A stretch of 64,000 bases of DNA from positions 6,138,001 through 6,202,000 of the forward strand of contig NZ_CP107954.1 of NCBI RefSeq assembly GCF_036067295.1, in the 5' to 3' direction. Numbering within the stretch: the stretch's first letter is position 1; each line of letters opens with the position of its first letter. This stretch comes from Kribbella sp. NBC_00382. GTDB taxonomy: Bacteria > Actinomycetota > Actinomycetes > Propionibacteriales > Kribbellaceae. Shown in pieces: positions 17,061-25,349 of the stretch. A model generated the notes under the pieces. The model was given only the letters and a program-made list of their open reading frames with translations. It made no database searches and was not told where the DNA came from. The position numbers were made by a program, and so were the translations under genes.

Positions 17061-18044
17061 GTGCCCGACGTGACCCCAACCCGCGGTGAGCCAACCTCAC
17101 CACCCACCGACCCAGCCGCTCCGATTGTCACGCAGGGGCTCACCAAGCGGTTCCGGGGTGGGCAGGTGGCGGTGGACTCGATTGATCTGGTGGTGCCGGC
17201 GGGAAGTGTCTTCGGTTTTCTCGGCCCGAACGGGTCGGGCAAGACGACGACCATTCGGATGCTGCTCGGGCTGATTGCACCGACCTCGGGGTCGGTGGAG
17301 CTGCTGGGTGAGCCGATGCCGAAGGCGCAGCTGTCCGTGTTGCCGCGGGTTGGAGCGCTGGTCGAGGGGCCGGCCTTCTATCCGTTCTGGACCGGGCTGG
17401 CGAATCTGCTGCGGTTCGATGCGGCTGACCGGACGGCCGATCCGCGGACGCGCAAGCTGCGGGCGGGGCAGGCGTTGGAGCGGGTTGGGTTGTCGAACGC
17501 GGCGGGTAAGAAGGTTCGCGCCTACTCACTCGGGATGCGCCAGCGCCTCGCGATCGCCGTCGCGCTGATGCAGCGCCGGGACCTACTGGTGCTGGACGAG
17601 CCGACCAACGGCCTCGACCCGCAGGGCACTCGCGAGGTTCGGACGCTGATCCGCGAGCTGGCTGACGACGGTACGACGATCTTCACCTCCACCCACTTGC
17701 TGGCCGAGGTCGAGCAGGTCTGCACGCACGCTGCGGTGATGAGCCGTGGCCGGATCGTCCGCCAGTCGACGATGGCGGAGCTCCGATCCGAGCTGCGTCC
17801 GCGGCTGGTGGTTCGCACGCCCGACCTCGAACAGGCGACGAAGACGTTGACCAGCCTCGGCGTCACCGACGTACGGCGGCTGGAAGAGACCGTCGACGGC
17901 GATGCCGGCGAGCTGCCGATCGACAAGCTTGCGGCCGCGCTCGTCGCCGCGGACGTGCGGATCCACGGCTTCAATCTCGAGCACCCCAGCCTCGAGGACG
18001 CCTTCGTGGCGCTGACCGGGGAGGGCTTCGATGTCGCTGAGTGA
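17061..18044 (+). CDS. ABC exporter ATP-binding subunit
   Basis: About 327 residues. Walker A GPNGSGKTT, Q-loop region, signature YSLGMRQRLAIAVALMQ and Walker B LLVLDEPTNGLDPQG are intact, followed by the C-terminal extension seen in CcmA/DrrA-type exporters. The first residues form a Pro/Thr-rich tail; the GTG at 17061 is chosen, with a GTG at 17070 equally possible, and neither has a clear ribosome site. The permease gene starts 14 bases before its stop, so the two are coupled and make one transporter. Confidence 0.9.
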   Translation: MPDVTPTRGEPTSPPTDPAAPIVTQGLTKRFRGGQVAVDSIDLVVPAGSVFGFLGPNGSGKTTTIRMLLGLIAPTSGSVELLGEPMPKAQLSVLPRVGALVEGPAFYPFWTGLANLLRFDAADRTADPRTRKLRAGQALERVGLSNAAGKKVRAYSLGMRQRLAIAVALMQRRDLLVLDEPTNGLDPQGTREVRTLIRELADDGTTIFTSTHLLAEVEQVCTHAAVMSRGRIVRQSTMAELRSELRPRLVVRTPDLEQATKTLTSLGVTDVRRLEETVDGDAGELPIDKLAAALVAADVRIHGFNLEHPSLEDAFVALTGEGFDVAE

Positions 18045-18918
18045 GACCGCGGACCGACGCGACCTGGGCACGGTGGCTGATCAGAACGTGCGACGGCCGA
18101 CAGCCGGGCGGCACGCGATCGCGTTGTTCGCCTCTGAGCTGCACCTGGTGTTCGGACGAGCCCGGACGTGGGTGACGCTGGCGGTGCTGGCCGGTGTGCC
18201 TGTGCTGGTCGGGGTTGCGATCAAGCTGTCCGGGGCCGAGGGCGGCGGCGATGGTTTCATCGGCCAGGTCGCAGGCAACGGGTTCTTCCTGGTGGTCGCG
18301 AGTCTTGGGTTGTCGCTGCCGTTCTTCTTGCCGACCGCAGTGACCGTGGTGGCGGGGGAGTCGCTGGCGGGTGAGGCAAGTCTCGGCACCTTGCGCAACA
18401 TGCTGACGGCGCCGGCCGGGCGGTCGCGATTGCTCGCGGCGAAGTTGGTGGCGCTGGTGGTGTTCTGCCTGGCCGCGACGATGACGATCTGGCTGTCCGG
18501 ACTGATCGCGGGCGTGGTGCTGTTCCCCGTCGGTGATGTGGTCCTGTTGTCGGGGACGACGGTCTCGCTGGCCGATGGACTGCTGCGCGCGTTCGGGATC
18601 GCGATCCTGGTCGCGTTGTCGTTGCTCGGGCTGGCCGGCGTCGGCCTGTTCGTGTCGTCGCTGACCTCGACGCCACTCGCGGCGATGGCGGCGACGTTCG
18701 GCGCGTTCATCGTGTTCGGCATCCTCGGGGCGATCCCGCAGATCTCCGAGATCCACCCGTGGCTGTTGATGTACGGCTGGCCCTCGTTCGCCGACCTGCT
18801 TCGAGATCCGCCGTACTGGGACGCGATCGTCCGCAACCTCCTGCTGCAGGCCGCCTACCTGTTCGTCTTCTACACCGCAGCCTGGGCCCGCCTCACCACC
18901 CGCGACATCAACAGCTAG
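18031..18918 (+). CDS. ABC exporter permease subunit (ABC-2 type)
   Basis: A 295-residue membrane protein with about six hydrophobic helices (for example WVTLAVLAGVPVLVGVAI, ATMTIWLSGLIAGVVLF, LAAMAATFGAFIVFGILGAI). The SLAGEASLGTLRNMLTAPAGRSRLLAAKL loop between helices is the typical coupling region of ABC-2/NatB-like permeases. It overlaps the ATPase gene. The substrate is unknown. Confidence 0.88.
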   Translation: MSLSETADRRDLGTVADQNVRRPTAGRHAIALFASELHLVFGRARTWVTLAVLAGVPVLVGVAIKLSGAEGGGDGFIGQVAGNGFFLVVASLGLSLPFFLPTAVTVVAGESLAGEASLGTLRNMLTAPAGRSRLLAAKLVALVVFCLAATMTIWLSGLIAGVVLFPVGDVVLLSGTTVSLADGLLRAFGIAILVALSLLGLAGVGLFVSSLTSTPLAAMAATFGAFIVFGILGAIPQISEIHPWLLMYGWPSFADLLRDPPYWDAIVRNLLLQAAYLFVFYTAAWARLTTRDINS

Positions 18919-18930
18919 ATACTCGTCCGT

Positions 18931-19326
18931 ATGTCTGTCACCAGCCCGCCAGTCGGCCGGGTCGCCAAGCGGGTGTCCTGGGCTGCGCTCGCAACATTCC
19001 TACTGGCCTTCGTCGTGCTCGAAGTGATCAACCATGGCATCCCGGCGCTGGTCGCCGCGGTCCTGTTCCTCATCGTCCCCGACCTGCCGATGCTCATCGG
19101 CGCCAGCACAGCAGCCCGCGGCAAGCTGTCGCCGAAGGCCGTCCCCTACTACAACCTCGTGCATCGGCCCTGGATCCCCTTGGCCGTCTTGGTTGTCTAC
19201 AGCGTCGGCGCCCTTGGCGACTGGGTCCCACTGTTCACGGCGGGGCTTGGCTGGCTCACACACATCGCCTTGGACCGAGCTTTCGGCTACGGCCTTCGCG
19301 AACGAGACGGCAGCAGGCGTGTCTGA
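18931..19326 (+). CDS. DUF4260-like small membrane protein
   Basis: A 131-residue protein with three or four hydrophobic segments. The PDLPMLIG motif, the YYNLVHRPWIPLAVLV segment and the near-terminal LTHIALDRAFGYGLR motif match the DUF4260 family, whose function is unknown. It follows the ABC permease by 12 bases and may be co-transcribed with it. Confidence 0.75.
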   Translation: MSVTSPPVGRVAKRVSWAALATFLLAFVVLEVINHGIPALVAAVLFLIVPDLPMLIGASTAARGKLSPKAVPYYNLVHRPWIPLAVLVVYSVGALGDWVPLFTAGLGWLTHIALDRAFGYGLRERDGSRRV

Positions 19327-19335
19327 GCAGAACTG

Positions 19336-20163
19336 CTAACCACCTGCGGCGGTGCGGTCGGTGGTGAACCAGGTGGCCGCTTGGTCGGCGATGATGCGGG
19401 CCAGCTCGTTGGGGGCGTCGTGGGCGATCAGGTGTCCGGCGGTGGGCACTCGGGTCACTGCGACTGCTGGGTTGGCGGTGCGGAAGCGGTTTACCTCGGC
19501 GTCGGTCAGGGGCGATGTCGGTCCGCCTCTGACGATGAGGATGGGGAGCTTGAGCATCGTGGCTGTTGTGAGGAGTTCGGGGCCGTGGTTGAAGATGTCC
19601 TCGACGAGGGGATCGTGGGTACGGAGGCAGCGGTCGTCGAGCCAGGCGCGGACGCGGACCGGATCGGGGTTGGGTACGACGTCGACGAGGATCAGGCCGG
19701 CGACACCTTGCGCCACGCCTGGGTCGGCGAGGGACGCGATTGCGGCCAGCCCACCAAGCGAAGCGCCGACCAGGACGACCGGGCCCACCTCGCTCCGGAT
19801 CATCGTGGTCACGTCCTCCGCAATAGGACCGAGCCTCGTCGCCTGCCCGGAGCTCTCGCCGTGTCCACGCAGGTCATAGGCCACGGTCCGCAGAGGCCGG
19901 AGCGAAGAGCTGCTGGGCCGGCCGGCGCCAGTTCCGGTAGGCCGGCCGGTCTGTCCTGGAGGCCGACTGGCTGATCCCGGAGGTCGGCCGGTCTGTACCG
20001 AGGGCCGGCCGGGCGGATGCTCGCGCTGGCTCAACGCCCCCGCGACTGGTGCCCACACGCTGCGGTCTTCACCGCCGGCGTGGAGTAGCAGGAGAGTTGG
20101 GCCGGTGCCGGTGGCCGTGCCTCGGAGTTGGGCGTCGGGGCGGGTGAGGGTGAGTTCGGTCAT
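19336..20163 (-). CDS. Alpha/beta hydrolase with a Pro/Gly-rich insertion
   Basis: About 275 residues from the ATG at 20163. The HAGGEDRSVW oxyanion segment, VAYDLRGHGES, nucleophile elbow VGASLGG with Ser, and AGHLIAHDAP with the catalytic His mark a typical alpha/beta hydrolase. Between the first strands and the cap an extra stretch of about 45 residues is present (GRPSVQTGRPPGSASRPPGQ and further GRP units), encoded by repeated GGCCGGCC blocks at about 19915-20035. It is divergent from a TetR gene with two operators between them. The substrate is unknown. Confidence 0.85.
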   Translation of the reverse strand: MTELTLTRPDAQLRGTATGTGPTLLLLHAGGEDRSVWAPVAGALSQREHPPGRPSVQTGRPPGSASRPPGQTGRPTGTGAGRPSSSSLRPLRTVAYDLRGHGESSGQATRLGPIAEDVTTMIRSEVGPVVLVGASLGGLAAIASLADPGVAQGVAGLILVDVVPNPDPVRVRAWLDDRCLRTHDPLVEDIFNHGPELLTTATMLKLPILIVRGGPTSPLTDAEVNRFRTANPAVAVTRVPTAGHLIAHDAPNELARIIADQAATWFTTDRTAAGG

Positions 20164-20176
20164 GGGCGGACCTCCA

Positions 20177-20222
20177 TACCTTGGGTTGTCAAGGTAAGTC
20201 TTGCCGCCTTGAGGGGTCAAGG
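20177..20222. promoter_or_regulatory. Two TetR operators, CCTTG-N6-CAAGG
   Basis: Perfect arms TACCTTG (20177-20183) and CAAGGTA (20190-20196), then CCTTG (20207-20211) and CAAGG (20218-20222), share the same six-base spacer. The centres are 28 bases apart. They lie between the divergent hydrolase and TetR starts, the second one abutting a TAGAGT -10 candidate (20223-20228) for the TetR gene. Repression of both genes by the TetR protein is inferred. Confidence 0.8.
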
Positions 20223-20236
20223 TAGAGTCCAGGCCT

Positions 20237-20830
20237 ATGACGACGCAGCGCACCCGACGATCGCCCGAGGAAGCTCGCCTCCTCATCCTGGACGCTGCAG
20301 CGGCGCTGCTCGCCGAGGGAGGCGTTGCAGCCGTACAGGTTCGGGCGGTCGCGGCGCGGGTGGGGATGACCGATGCGGGCGTGACGCATCACTTTCAGAG
20401 TCGCGACAACTTGCTGCGGGAACTGCTTCGGCATGGTGGGCGGCAGTTGCGGGGCGCGCTGGAGGAGACGCTCAGTAGGTGGCTGGGGGAGGACGCCGAG
20501 CTGTACGAGCTTGTTGAGGCGCTCGCGGGGTTGTACCGGCGGGGATACGGCGAGCTGGCGGTCGCGTTGCATGCGGCCGGTTGGCGGGATCGTGGCAGCG
20601 GGATGCTGGATCCGGTGGTGCAGGCTCTTCATGAGCTTCGGCCGCGAGGGGCGTCGATCGAGGACACGCGGCTCGCGGTCGCGGCTCTGCATCAGGCGAT
20701 GGCGACTGAGTCGCTCTACGGGAGCGCCTTCCGTCGGAGCGCTGGACTTACCGGTACGGCGGCGAGTGACTCGGGTGCGCAGCTCCGGTGGTGGACGCGC
20801 CAGCTCCAGCTCGCGCTCGGAATGGCTTAG
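20237..20830 (+). CDS. TetR-family regulator of the divergent hydrolase
   Basis: A 197-residue protein with a standard N-terminal helix-turn-helix (LILDAAAALLAEGGVAAVQV, then VAARVGMTDAGVTHHFQSRD, about residues 15-60) and an all-helical C-terminal ligand domain. It is divergent from the alpha/beta hydrolase, and a pair of matching inverted repeats sits in the 73-base gap, so autoregulation and control of the hydrolase are likely. The next gene starts 9 bases downstream. Confidence 0.85.
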   Translation: MTTQRTRRSPEEARLLILDAAAALLAEGGVAAVQVRAVAARVGMTDAGVTHHFQSRDNLLRELLRHGGRQLRGALEETLSRWLGEDAELYELVEALAGLYRRGYGELAVALHAAGWRDRGSGMLDPVVQALHELRPRGASIEDTRLAVAALHQAMATESLYGSAFRRSAGLTGTAASDSGAQLRWWTRQLQLALGMA

Positions 20831-20839
20831 TGTCCGGGT

Positions 20840-21673
20840 GTGCATCCCGAGTTGGTTTCTGTGCTGCGTTGCCCGGTCTGCGGTGACGGGCTGGCGCTCG
20901 TCGGCCGCACTGCGAATTGCCCGCAGCGGCACGCCTTCGATCTGGCCAAGCAGGGCTACCTGAATTTGTTGCCCTCGGCGTCCAGTGGGATCGACGGCGA
21001 TTCGGCCGAGATGGTCGAGGCTCGGGAGCAGTTCCTTGCCGGCGGGTTCTACGAGCCGGTACGCCAAGCCCTGATTGCTGCGGCCAAAGAGCCCAGTGGC
21101 GGCCTAATCGTTGAGGTTGGTGCCGGTACCGGCTACTACCTGGCAGGTGTGGTTGCGGCCGGCAATGGGCGGTCGGGGATTGCGCTGGATGTTTCCCGGT
21201 ACGCCGCCAGGCGAGCGGCGAAGGTGGATCCGGAGCGAGTCGGGGCCGTGGTCTGCGATGCGTGGCGAGAGCTCCCGATACGGGATGGCGCTGCCCGGGT
21301 TGTGCTCAACGTGTTCGCCCCTCGGAACGCCACGGAGATGGCCCGGGTCCTGGCGCCGGACGGGACGTTGCTGGTGGTGACTCCCAATCAGGGGCACCTT
21401 AAAGAGCTGGTCGAAGTACTGGGGCTGGTTCGGGTGGATGAGGAGAAGGAACGGCGGCTCAGCGAGTCGCTCAAAGGGTCGTTCACCCGGATCGGCAGCG
21501 AGATCGTGGAGGTCGCGATGCAGCTCGACCACGAGGCGGTCGAGCGGCTGGTGGCGATGACGCCGAGTGCGCGCCATACGCAGAAGGCCGAGTTGGCGGA
21601 GCGGATCGCAGTACTGGCTGATCCGGTCGAGGTGACGCTGTCGGTCACCCTGTCTACCTGGCAAACCGTCTGA
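20840..21673 (+). CDS. RlmA-family 23S rRNA (guanine-N1) methyltransferase
   Basis: A 277-residue protein. An N-terminal zinc-binding module (CPVC, then CPQRHAFDLAKQGYLNLLP) precedes a class I SAM-binding domain (IVEVGAGTGYYLAGV, LNVFAPRNATEMARVLAPDG, LLVVTPNQGHLKEL). This order is specific to RlmA(I)/RlmA(II), which methylate G745 or G748 in 23S rRNA; the G748 enzymes (TlrB, MyrA) give resistance to tylosin-like macrolides. Which guanine is used cannot be read here. GTG start at 20840. Confidence 0.88.
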   Translation: MHPELVSVLRCPVCGDGLALVGRTANCPQRHAFDLAKQGYLNLLPSASSGIDGDSAEMVEAREQFLAGGFYEPVRQALIAAAKEPSGGLIVEVGAGTGYYLAGVVAAGNGRSGIALDVSRYAARRAAKVDPERVGAVVCDAWRELPIRDGAARVVLNVFAPRNATEMARVLAPDGTLLVVTPNQGHLKELVEVLGLVRVDEEKERRLSESLKGSFTRIGSEIVEVAMQLDHEAVERLVAMTPSARHTQKAELAERIAVLADPVEVTLSVTLSTWQTV

Positions 21674-21719
21674 TCAAGCGCCGGCTCGAGCACGGCACTG
21701 AAACAGACGCAGCGGCGTA

Positions 21720-22388
21720 CTAGGCAGCGGCGCCGGTGAGTTCCTTGGCAACGGCGACCGCGTGCTCCTTGGCGCTGACGTGCGCCTCTTCCTCAGCGAC
21801 CTTCGATGCCGGGATCAGTTCAGCCATCGCCGGGGTCACCGAGGCGAGCGTGAGCTCAGCGACGGCCTTGCGGATGTTCATCCCGAAGACGTCACCGAAG
21901 ATGCGCTCCAGGTACGGCGTCGCGTGGTCCCAGCCCTCGCGCGGAGTGCCGGAGCCGTAGCCGCCGCCACGGGCGAGCGTCATGATGATCGGCTTGCCCG
22001 TGAGCGGACCTGGGCCTTGGGCCAGCTCCATCTCGGAGAGCAGCACATCCATCCACGTCTTCACGTGCTGGGAGATGCCGTAGTTGTAGAGCGGTACTGC
22101 GAGCAGCACCGCGTCGGCGTTCTTGATCTCGGCGATCAGGTCCGCGGCCAGCGCGAGCGCCTCGGCGGTGTCTGCGCGGTCAGCGTCCGGTCCTGCGTCC
22201 AGGCCCATCTTGGCGCCGATCACCGCCGGCCAGACGTTGGACGGGATCGGGTGCCGACCGAGGTCGCGCCGGACCACGACGCCGTCCGGGTGCTCCGCCT
22301 GCCAGGCAGCCTCGGCGCTGTCGGCGAGCGCGCGGCTGACAGATCCGTCGACCCGGATGCTGGCGTCGACGCGAAGGAGGGTGGTCAT
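21720..22388 (-). CDS. FMN-dependent NADH:azoreductase-like quinone reductase
   Basis: About 222 residues from the ATG at 22388, which follows a good GAGAGGAA ribosome site. The flavodoxin-like fold is shown by LLRVDASIRVDGSVSR at the N-terminus, VPLYNYGISQHVKTWMD, the FMN-contact segment LARGGGYGSG and the C-terminal FGDVFGMNI region. This is the AzoR/NAD(P)H dehydrogenase family, two-electron quinone and azo reductases. It is divergent from a MarR gene 113 bases away, the usual partner for quinone- or oxidant-sensing control. Confidence 0.9.
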   Translation of the reverse strand: MTTLLRVDASIRVDGSVSRALADSAEAAWQAEHPDGVVVRRDLGRHPIPSNVWPAVIGAKMGLDAGPDADRADTAEALALAADLIAEIKNADAVLLAVPLYNYGISQHVKTWMDVLLSEMELAQGPGPLTGKPIIMTLARGGGYGSGTPREGWDHATPYLERIFGDVFGMNIRKAVAELTLASVTPAMAELIPASKVAEEEAHVSAKEHAVAVAKELTGAAA

Positions 22389-22510
22389 GTGGTTCCTCTC
22401 AGAATGCTGGGGGCTGCTCAAAGTGAGCTGTCCTCAAGATAGTCTGATGAACAGAACATATTCAAGCCAGATCGTATTCCGGGTGGCGTAGACCACGTAC
22501 GATGGGTGTC

Positions 22511-23038
22511 ATGAGCAGTTCGTCGCCCGAGGTGGACGCCCGGGCAGTCCGCGGCACTCCGGTCGAGGACGACCTCGGCTGGGCGCTGGGCGTCGTCTTC
22601 CGGCGGTACGCGAAGGCCGCCGCCGATGCGCTGACCGACATCCCGGGCGGACCGCGCGGCTATCAGGTGCTCGCCACCACGATCAGGGAAGAGCCGAAGC
22701 GCCAGCTCGATCTGGCGGCTCAGCTGGATGTCGACCGCACGGTGATGACCTATCTCCTGGACGACCTGGAGAAGGCCGGGCTGGTGCAGCGTCAGCCGGA
22801 TCCGACCGACCGCAGAGCCCGGCTGATCGCGCCGACCGAGCAGGGCAAGGAAGTGCTCTGCGATCTCGAGCGCCGGCTCCAGGCGCGCGAGGACCTCGTC
22901 ATGAGCGGTCTCGACGACGGCGAGCGGATGGTCTTCCGGATGCTGCTCCAGCGGATCGCGGCCCAGGCCAACCAGATCGACCCACTGCGCAACGCCTGTG
23001 CCCTGGCCGAAGAGACCGTCGACCCAGCCGACACATAG
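22511..23038 (+). CDS. MarR-family regulator
   Basis: About 175 residues (ATG at 22511; an in-frame ATG at 22502 is possible). The winged helix is clear: LAAQLDVDRTVMTYLLDDLEKAGLV followed by the wing RQPDPTDRRARLIAPTEQG. Divergent from the azoreductase, it probably represses that gene and responds to quinones or other electrophiles. I found no convincing palindrome in the gap. Confidence 0.88.
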   Translation: MSSSSPEVDARAVRGTPVEDDLGWALGVVFRRYAKAAADALTDIPGGPRGYQVLATTIREEPKRQLDLAAQLDVDRTVMTYLLDDLEKAGLVQRQPDPTDRRARLIAPTEQGKEVLCDLERRLQAREDLVMSGLDDGERMVFRMLLQRIAAQANQIDPLRNACALAEETVDPADT

Positions 23039-23039
23039 A

Positions 23040-23693
23040 TCAGCGCAGCGGGACGAAGCCGGATTCGTACGCCTGGATGACGGCTTGCGTCCGGTCCCGG
23101 GCGCCCAGCTTGGACAGCAGGTTGGCCACGTGGGTCTTGATCGTCTGTACGCCGAGGATGAGCTCGCCGGCGATCTCCGCGTTGGATAGCCCGCGCGCCA
23201 TCAGGCGCAGGACCTCCTGCTCGCGCTCGGTCAGCTGGAACTCGTCCAGCCCCGTCGACTGACCCTGCTCGGCCACATGCGCGAGCGCCAGCGCCCGGAT
23301 CGCCTCGGGGAACAGCAGCGACTCGCTGCCCGCGACCGTACGGATCGCCGCGATGATGTCGTCCGGGGGAGTGCGCTTGAGCAGGAACCCGGACGCGCCG
23401 GCCCGCAGCGCGTCGTACACATAGTCGTCGTTCTCGAAGGTGGTCACCACCAGCACCCGCGGAGCCGGGTCGAGGCCGTCCAGCAGTAGCCGGGTCGCCT
23501 GGATGCCGTCGACGGCAGGCATCCGGACGTCCATCAGGACGACATCAGGCTGGGTACGCCGAACCACCGGCAGCACCTCAGCGCCATCCCCGGCCTCGCC
23601 GACGACGCGCAGGTCGGGCTCCGCGTCGATGATCGCGCGCAACCCGCTCCGGATCAGCGGCTCGTCGTCCACCACGACTACAGAGATCTCCAC
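23040..23693 (-). CDS. NarL/LuxR-type response regulator
   Basis: A 217-residue protein with a receiver domain (VVVVDDEPLIRSGLR, phospho-acceptor Asp in VVLMDVRMP, TTFENDDYV, Lys in GFLLKRTPPDDI) and a C-terminal LuxR helix-turn-helix (LTEREQEVLRLMARGLSN, TIKTHVANLLSKLGARDR). GTG start at 23693. It lies three bases downstream of the histidine kinase gene, so the two form a two-component system. Confidence 0.95.
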   Translation of the reverse strand: MEISVVVVDDEPLIRSGLRAIIDAEPDLRVVGEAGDGAEVLPVVRRTQPDVVLMDVRMPAVDGIQATRLLLDGLDPAPRVLVVTTFENDDYVYDALRAGASGFLLKRTPPDDIIAAIRTVAGSESLLFPEAIRALALAHVAEQGQSTGLDEFQLTEREQEVLRLMARGLSNAEIAGELILGVQTIKTHVANLLSKLGARDRTQAVIQAYESGFVPLR

Positions 23694-23696
23694 CAG

Positions 23697-24953
23697 TTAT
23701 CCCTTCGTTGTGACGGCGACGGGCAGTGTCACCGCGAGCCGCCAGCGATCCGCGACCAGGCCGGCCTCGACGGTGCCGCGGAGTACGGCGACCCTTTCAC
23801 GGATACCGGCCAGTCCCCGGCCGCCGCCCGAGTGATCAGCGGCGCCTGCAGTGACCGGGTTGGTCAACTCCAGCAGCAGCCCGGACTTGTCCAGGTTGAT
23901 CAACAGGTCGACACTCACCTCGCCGGCCGGTCGCCCCGCGTGCCGGATCGCGTTCGTGAGGCCTTCTTGGATGATCCGGTACGCCTCCCGCGAAACGGCG
24001 GCGGGCAACTGCTCAAGATCCCCGGTACGCCGTACGCCGACCGTGATGCCGCCGGCCCGAGTCGCCTCGACCAACCGGGTGAGGTTGCCGAGCGTCGCCT
24101 GCGGAGCCGTCGCAGACCCTGGCCGGCGATCGTCACGGAGCAGCCCGAGGACGTGGTCTAGATCGGCGAGCGCGGCCCGGGCAGACGTCTCCATCGCGGC
24201 CAGCGCCGTCTCGGCGAAGGCGGGATCGGTCGCCAGCACCTTGCGCGCGGCGGCCGCCTGGATGGTGACCAGGCTGAGCGTGTGGCCGACGCTGTCGTGC
24301 AGCTCGCGGGCCAATCGGTTGCGCTCGGCAAGGGTTGCCGTCCGGCGTTCGAGCAGCTCGATCCGCTCGGCCGGCGTCGGTCCGAGCAGCCGCGGCGCGG
24401 CGTACGCGAGCAGGGCGCCGATCCCGGCGGACAACAGGATCAGCCCGATCACCGCCGCGATGGTTGCCAGCGGCATCCAGAAGTCGGTCCATCGGCCGGT
24501 GGTCGTGTAGTCCACGCCGGGGATCAGCTCGCGCCGATCGGGGGAGCGGAAGGGTGCCGCGATCAGGACGGCGCCGAGACCGAAGACGATCGTGGAGAGC
24601 ACGCCGACGAAGCCGCCGGCGGCCAGGTGCAGGCAGAACCAGGTCGTCGTCCGGCGTCGTTGCGGCCAGGTCCGGGACGGGCCGAGCGGCCGCTCCTCGA
24701 AGCGGACGCCGAGCAGCGACTCGACCGCGATGCCTTCCACTTCTCGTACGGCGGGCAACGTGCCCAGTACGAGCGGCGGGACGACCGCGATCAGGATGAC
24801 GAAGATCGCCGACAACACCGGCGGGAGGTCCAGGCCCTCGAGCAGGGACGCCAGACCGCTGTCGACCAGGATGAAGGCGAGCACCAAGGCGGCGCCGAGC
24901 AGCAGGTAGACCCATCGCAGATAGGTCGACCCCCGGACCAGCACGTTCGCCAC
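23697..24953 (-). CDS. NarL-family sensor histidine kinase
   Basis: About 418 residues. Four hydrophobic segments (WVYLLLGAALVLAFILV, AIFVILIAVVPPLVLG, VGVLSTIVFGLGAVLIA, IAAVIGLILLSAGIGALLA) precede a HisKA_3 domain with the phospho-His in LARELHDSVGHTLS and an HATPase domain (EAYRIIQEGLTNAIRHAG, GGGRGLAGIRERV). The GTG at 24953 has GGAAGGA upstream and is preferred over a GTG at 24986. It lacks a large extracellular domain, so the signal is likely sensed in or at the membrane. Confidence 0.92.
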   Translation of the reverse strand: MANVLVRGSTYLRWVYLLLGAALVLAFILVDSGLASLLEGLDLPPVLSAIFVILIAVVPPLVLGTLPAVREVEGIAVESLLGVRFEERPLGPSRTWPQRRRTTTWFCLHLAAGGFVGVLSTIVFGLGAVLIAAPFRSPDRRELIPGVDYTTTGRWTDFWMPLATIAAVIGLILLSAGIGALLAYAAPRLLGPTPAERIELLERRTATLAERNRLARELHDSVGHTLSLVTIQAAAARKVLATDPAFAETALAAMETSARAALADLDHVLGLLRDDRRPGSATAPQATLGNLTRLVEATRAGGITVGVRRTGDLEQLPAAVSREAYRIIQEGLTNAIRHAGRPAGEVSVDLLINLDKSGLLLELTNPVTAGAADHSGGGRGLAGIRERVAVLRGTVEAGLVADRWRLAVTLPVAVTTKG

Positions 24954-25349
24954 CCGGCCATCCTTCCAGCCCGCCGGTCTGCCCACCTCCCTCGGCCGGG
25001 GGATACGTTTGCAGGTCTGGGTCGGTTCCCGGTGCGCGAGAGCGTTTGCATGATCGAGATCACAGTTCGGGCGGGTTTACACAAATTTGTCCTGGACCGA
25101 CCCGGTTGGTCCTCGATCGACGTCGCGATCTGCTGTCCGGACGGGTACGGTCTGTGGTCGGGGCGGGGTGCTGGTCCGGTGACGGAGCGGCATGGGGAAA
25201 CGGCTCCTGGACGGGCGGCAGTCGGATTCTGAGGGGATCCGGACAGTGTTGGACAGCACACGTAAAGACACTGTGAAGTCCCCGAGGGGCCGATTGACCA
25301 CCCTTCCATATTTGATGTTTGATCAAATATCGGAGAGGAGAAGTCCAGC
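24954..25349. other. Intergenic region between the kinase and the catabolic cluster
   Basis: This 396-base gap has no convincing gene. It contains the kinase ribosome site on the minus strand at its left edge, a long featureless GC-rich stretch, and at its right edge the AT-rich palindrome and the GGAGAGGAG ribosome site of the binding-protein gene. Confidence 0.6.
25308..25330. promoter_or_regulatory. GntR-type operator before the catabolic cluster
   Basis: A perfect 9-bp inverted repeat, ATATTTGAT and ATCAAATAT with a five-base spacer, sits 20 bases before the binding-protein start. Its core ATTTGATGTTTGATCAAAT (25310-25328) matches, in 16 of 19 positions, the reverse complement of 34728-34746 before the oxidoreductase gene. 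Two closely related GntR/FCD proteins in the cluster are the obvious candidates to bind it. Confidence 0.75.

Noticed and set aside
24990..25300. Small gene in the gap before the catabolic cluster
   Set aside because: Short open frames exist but none has a ribosome site, codon pattern or recognisable sequence.
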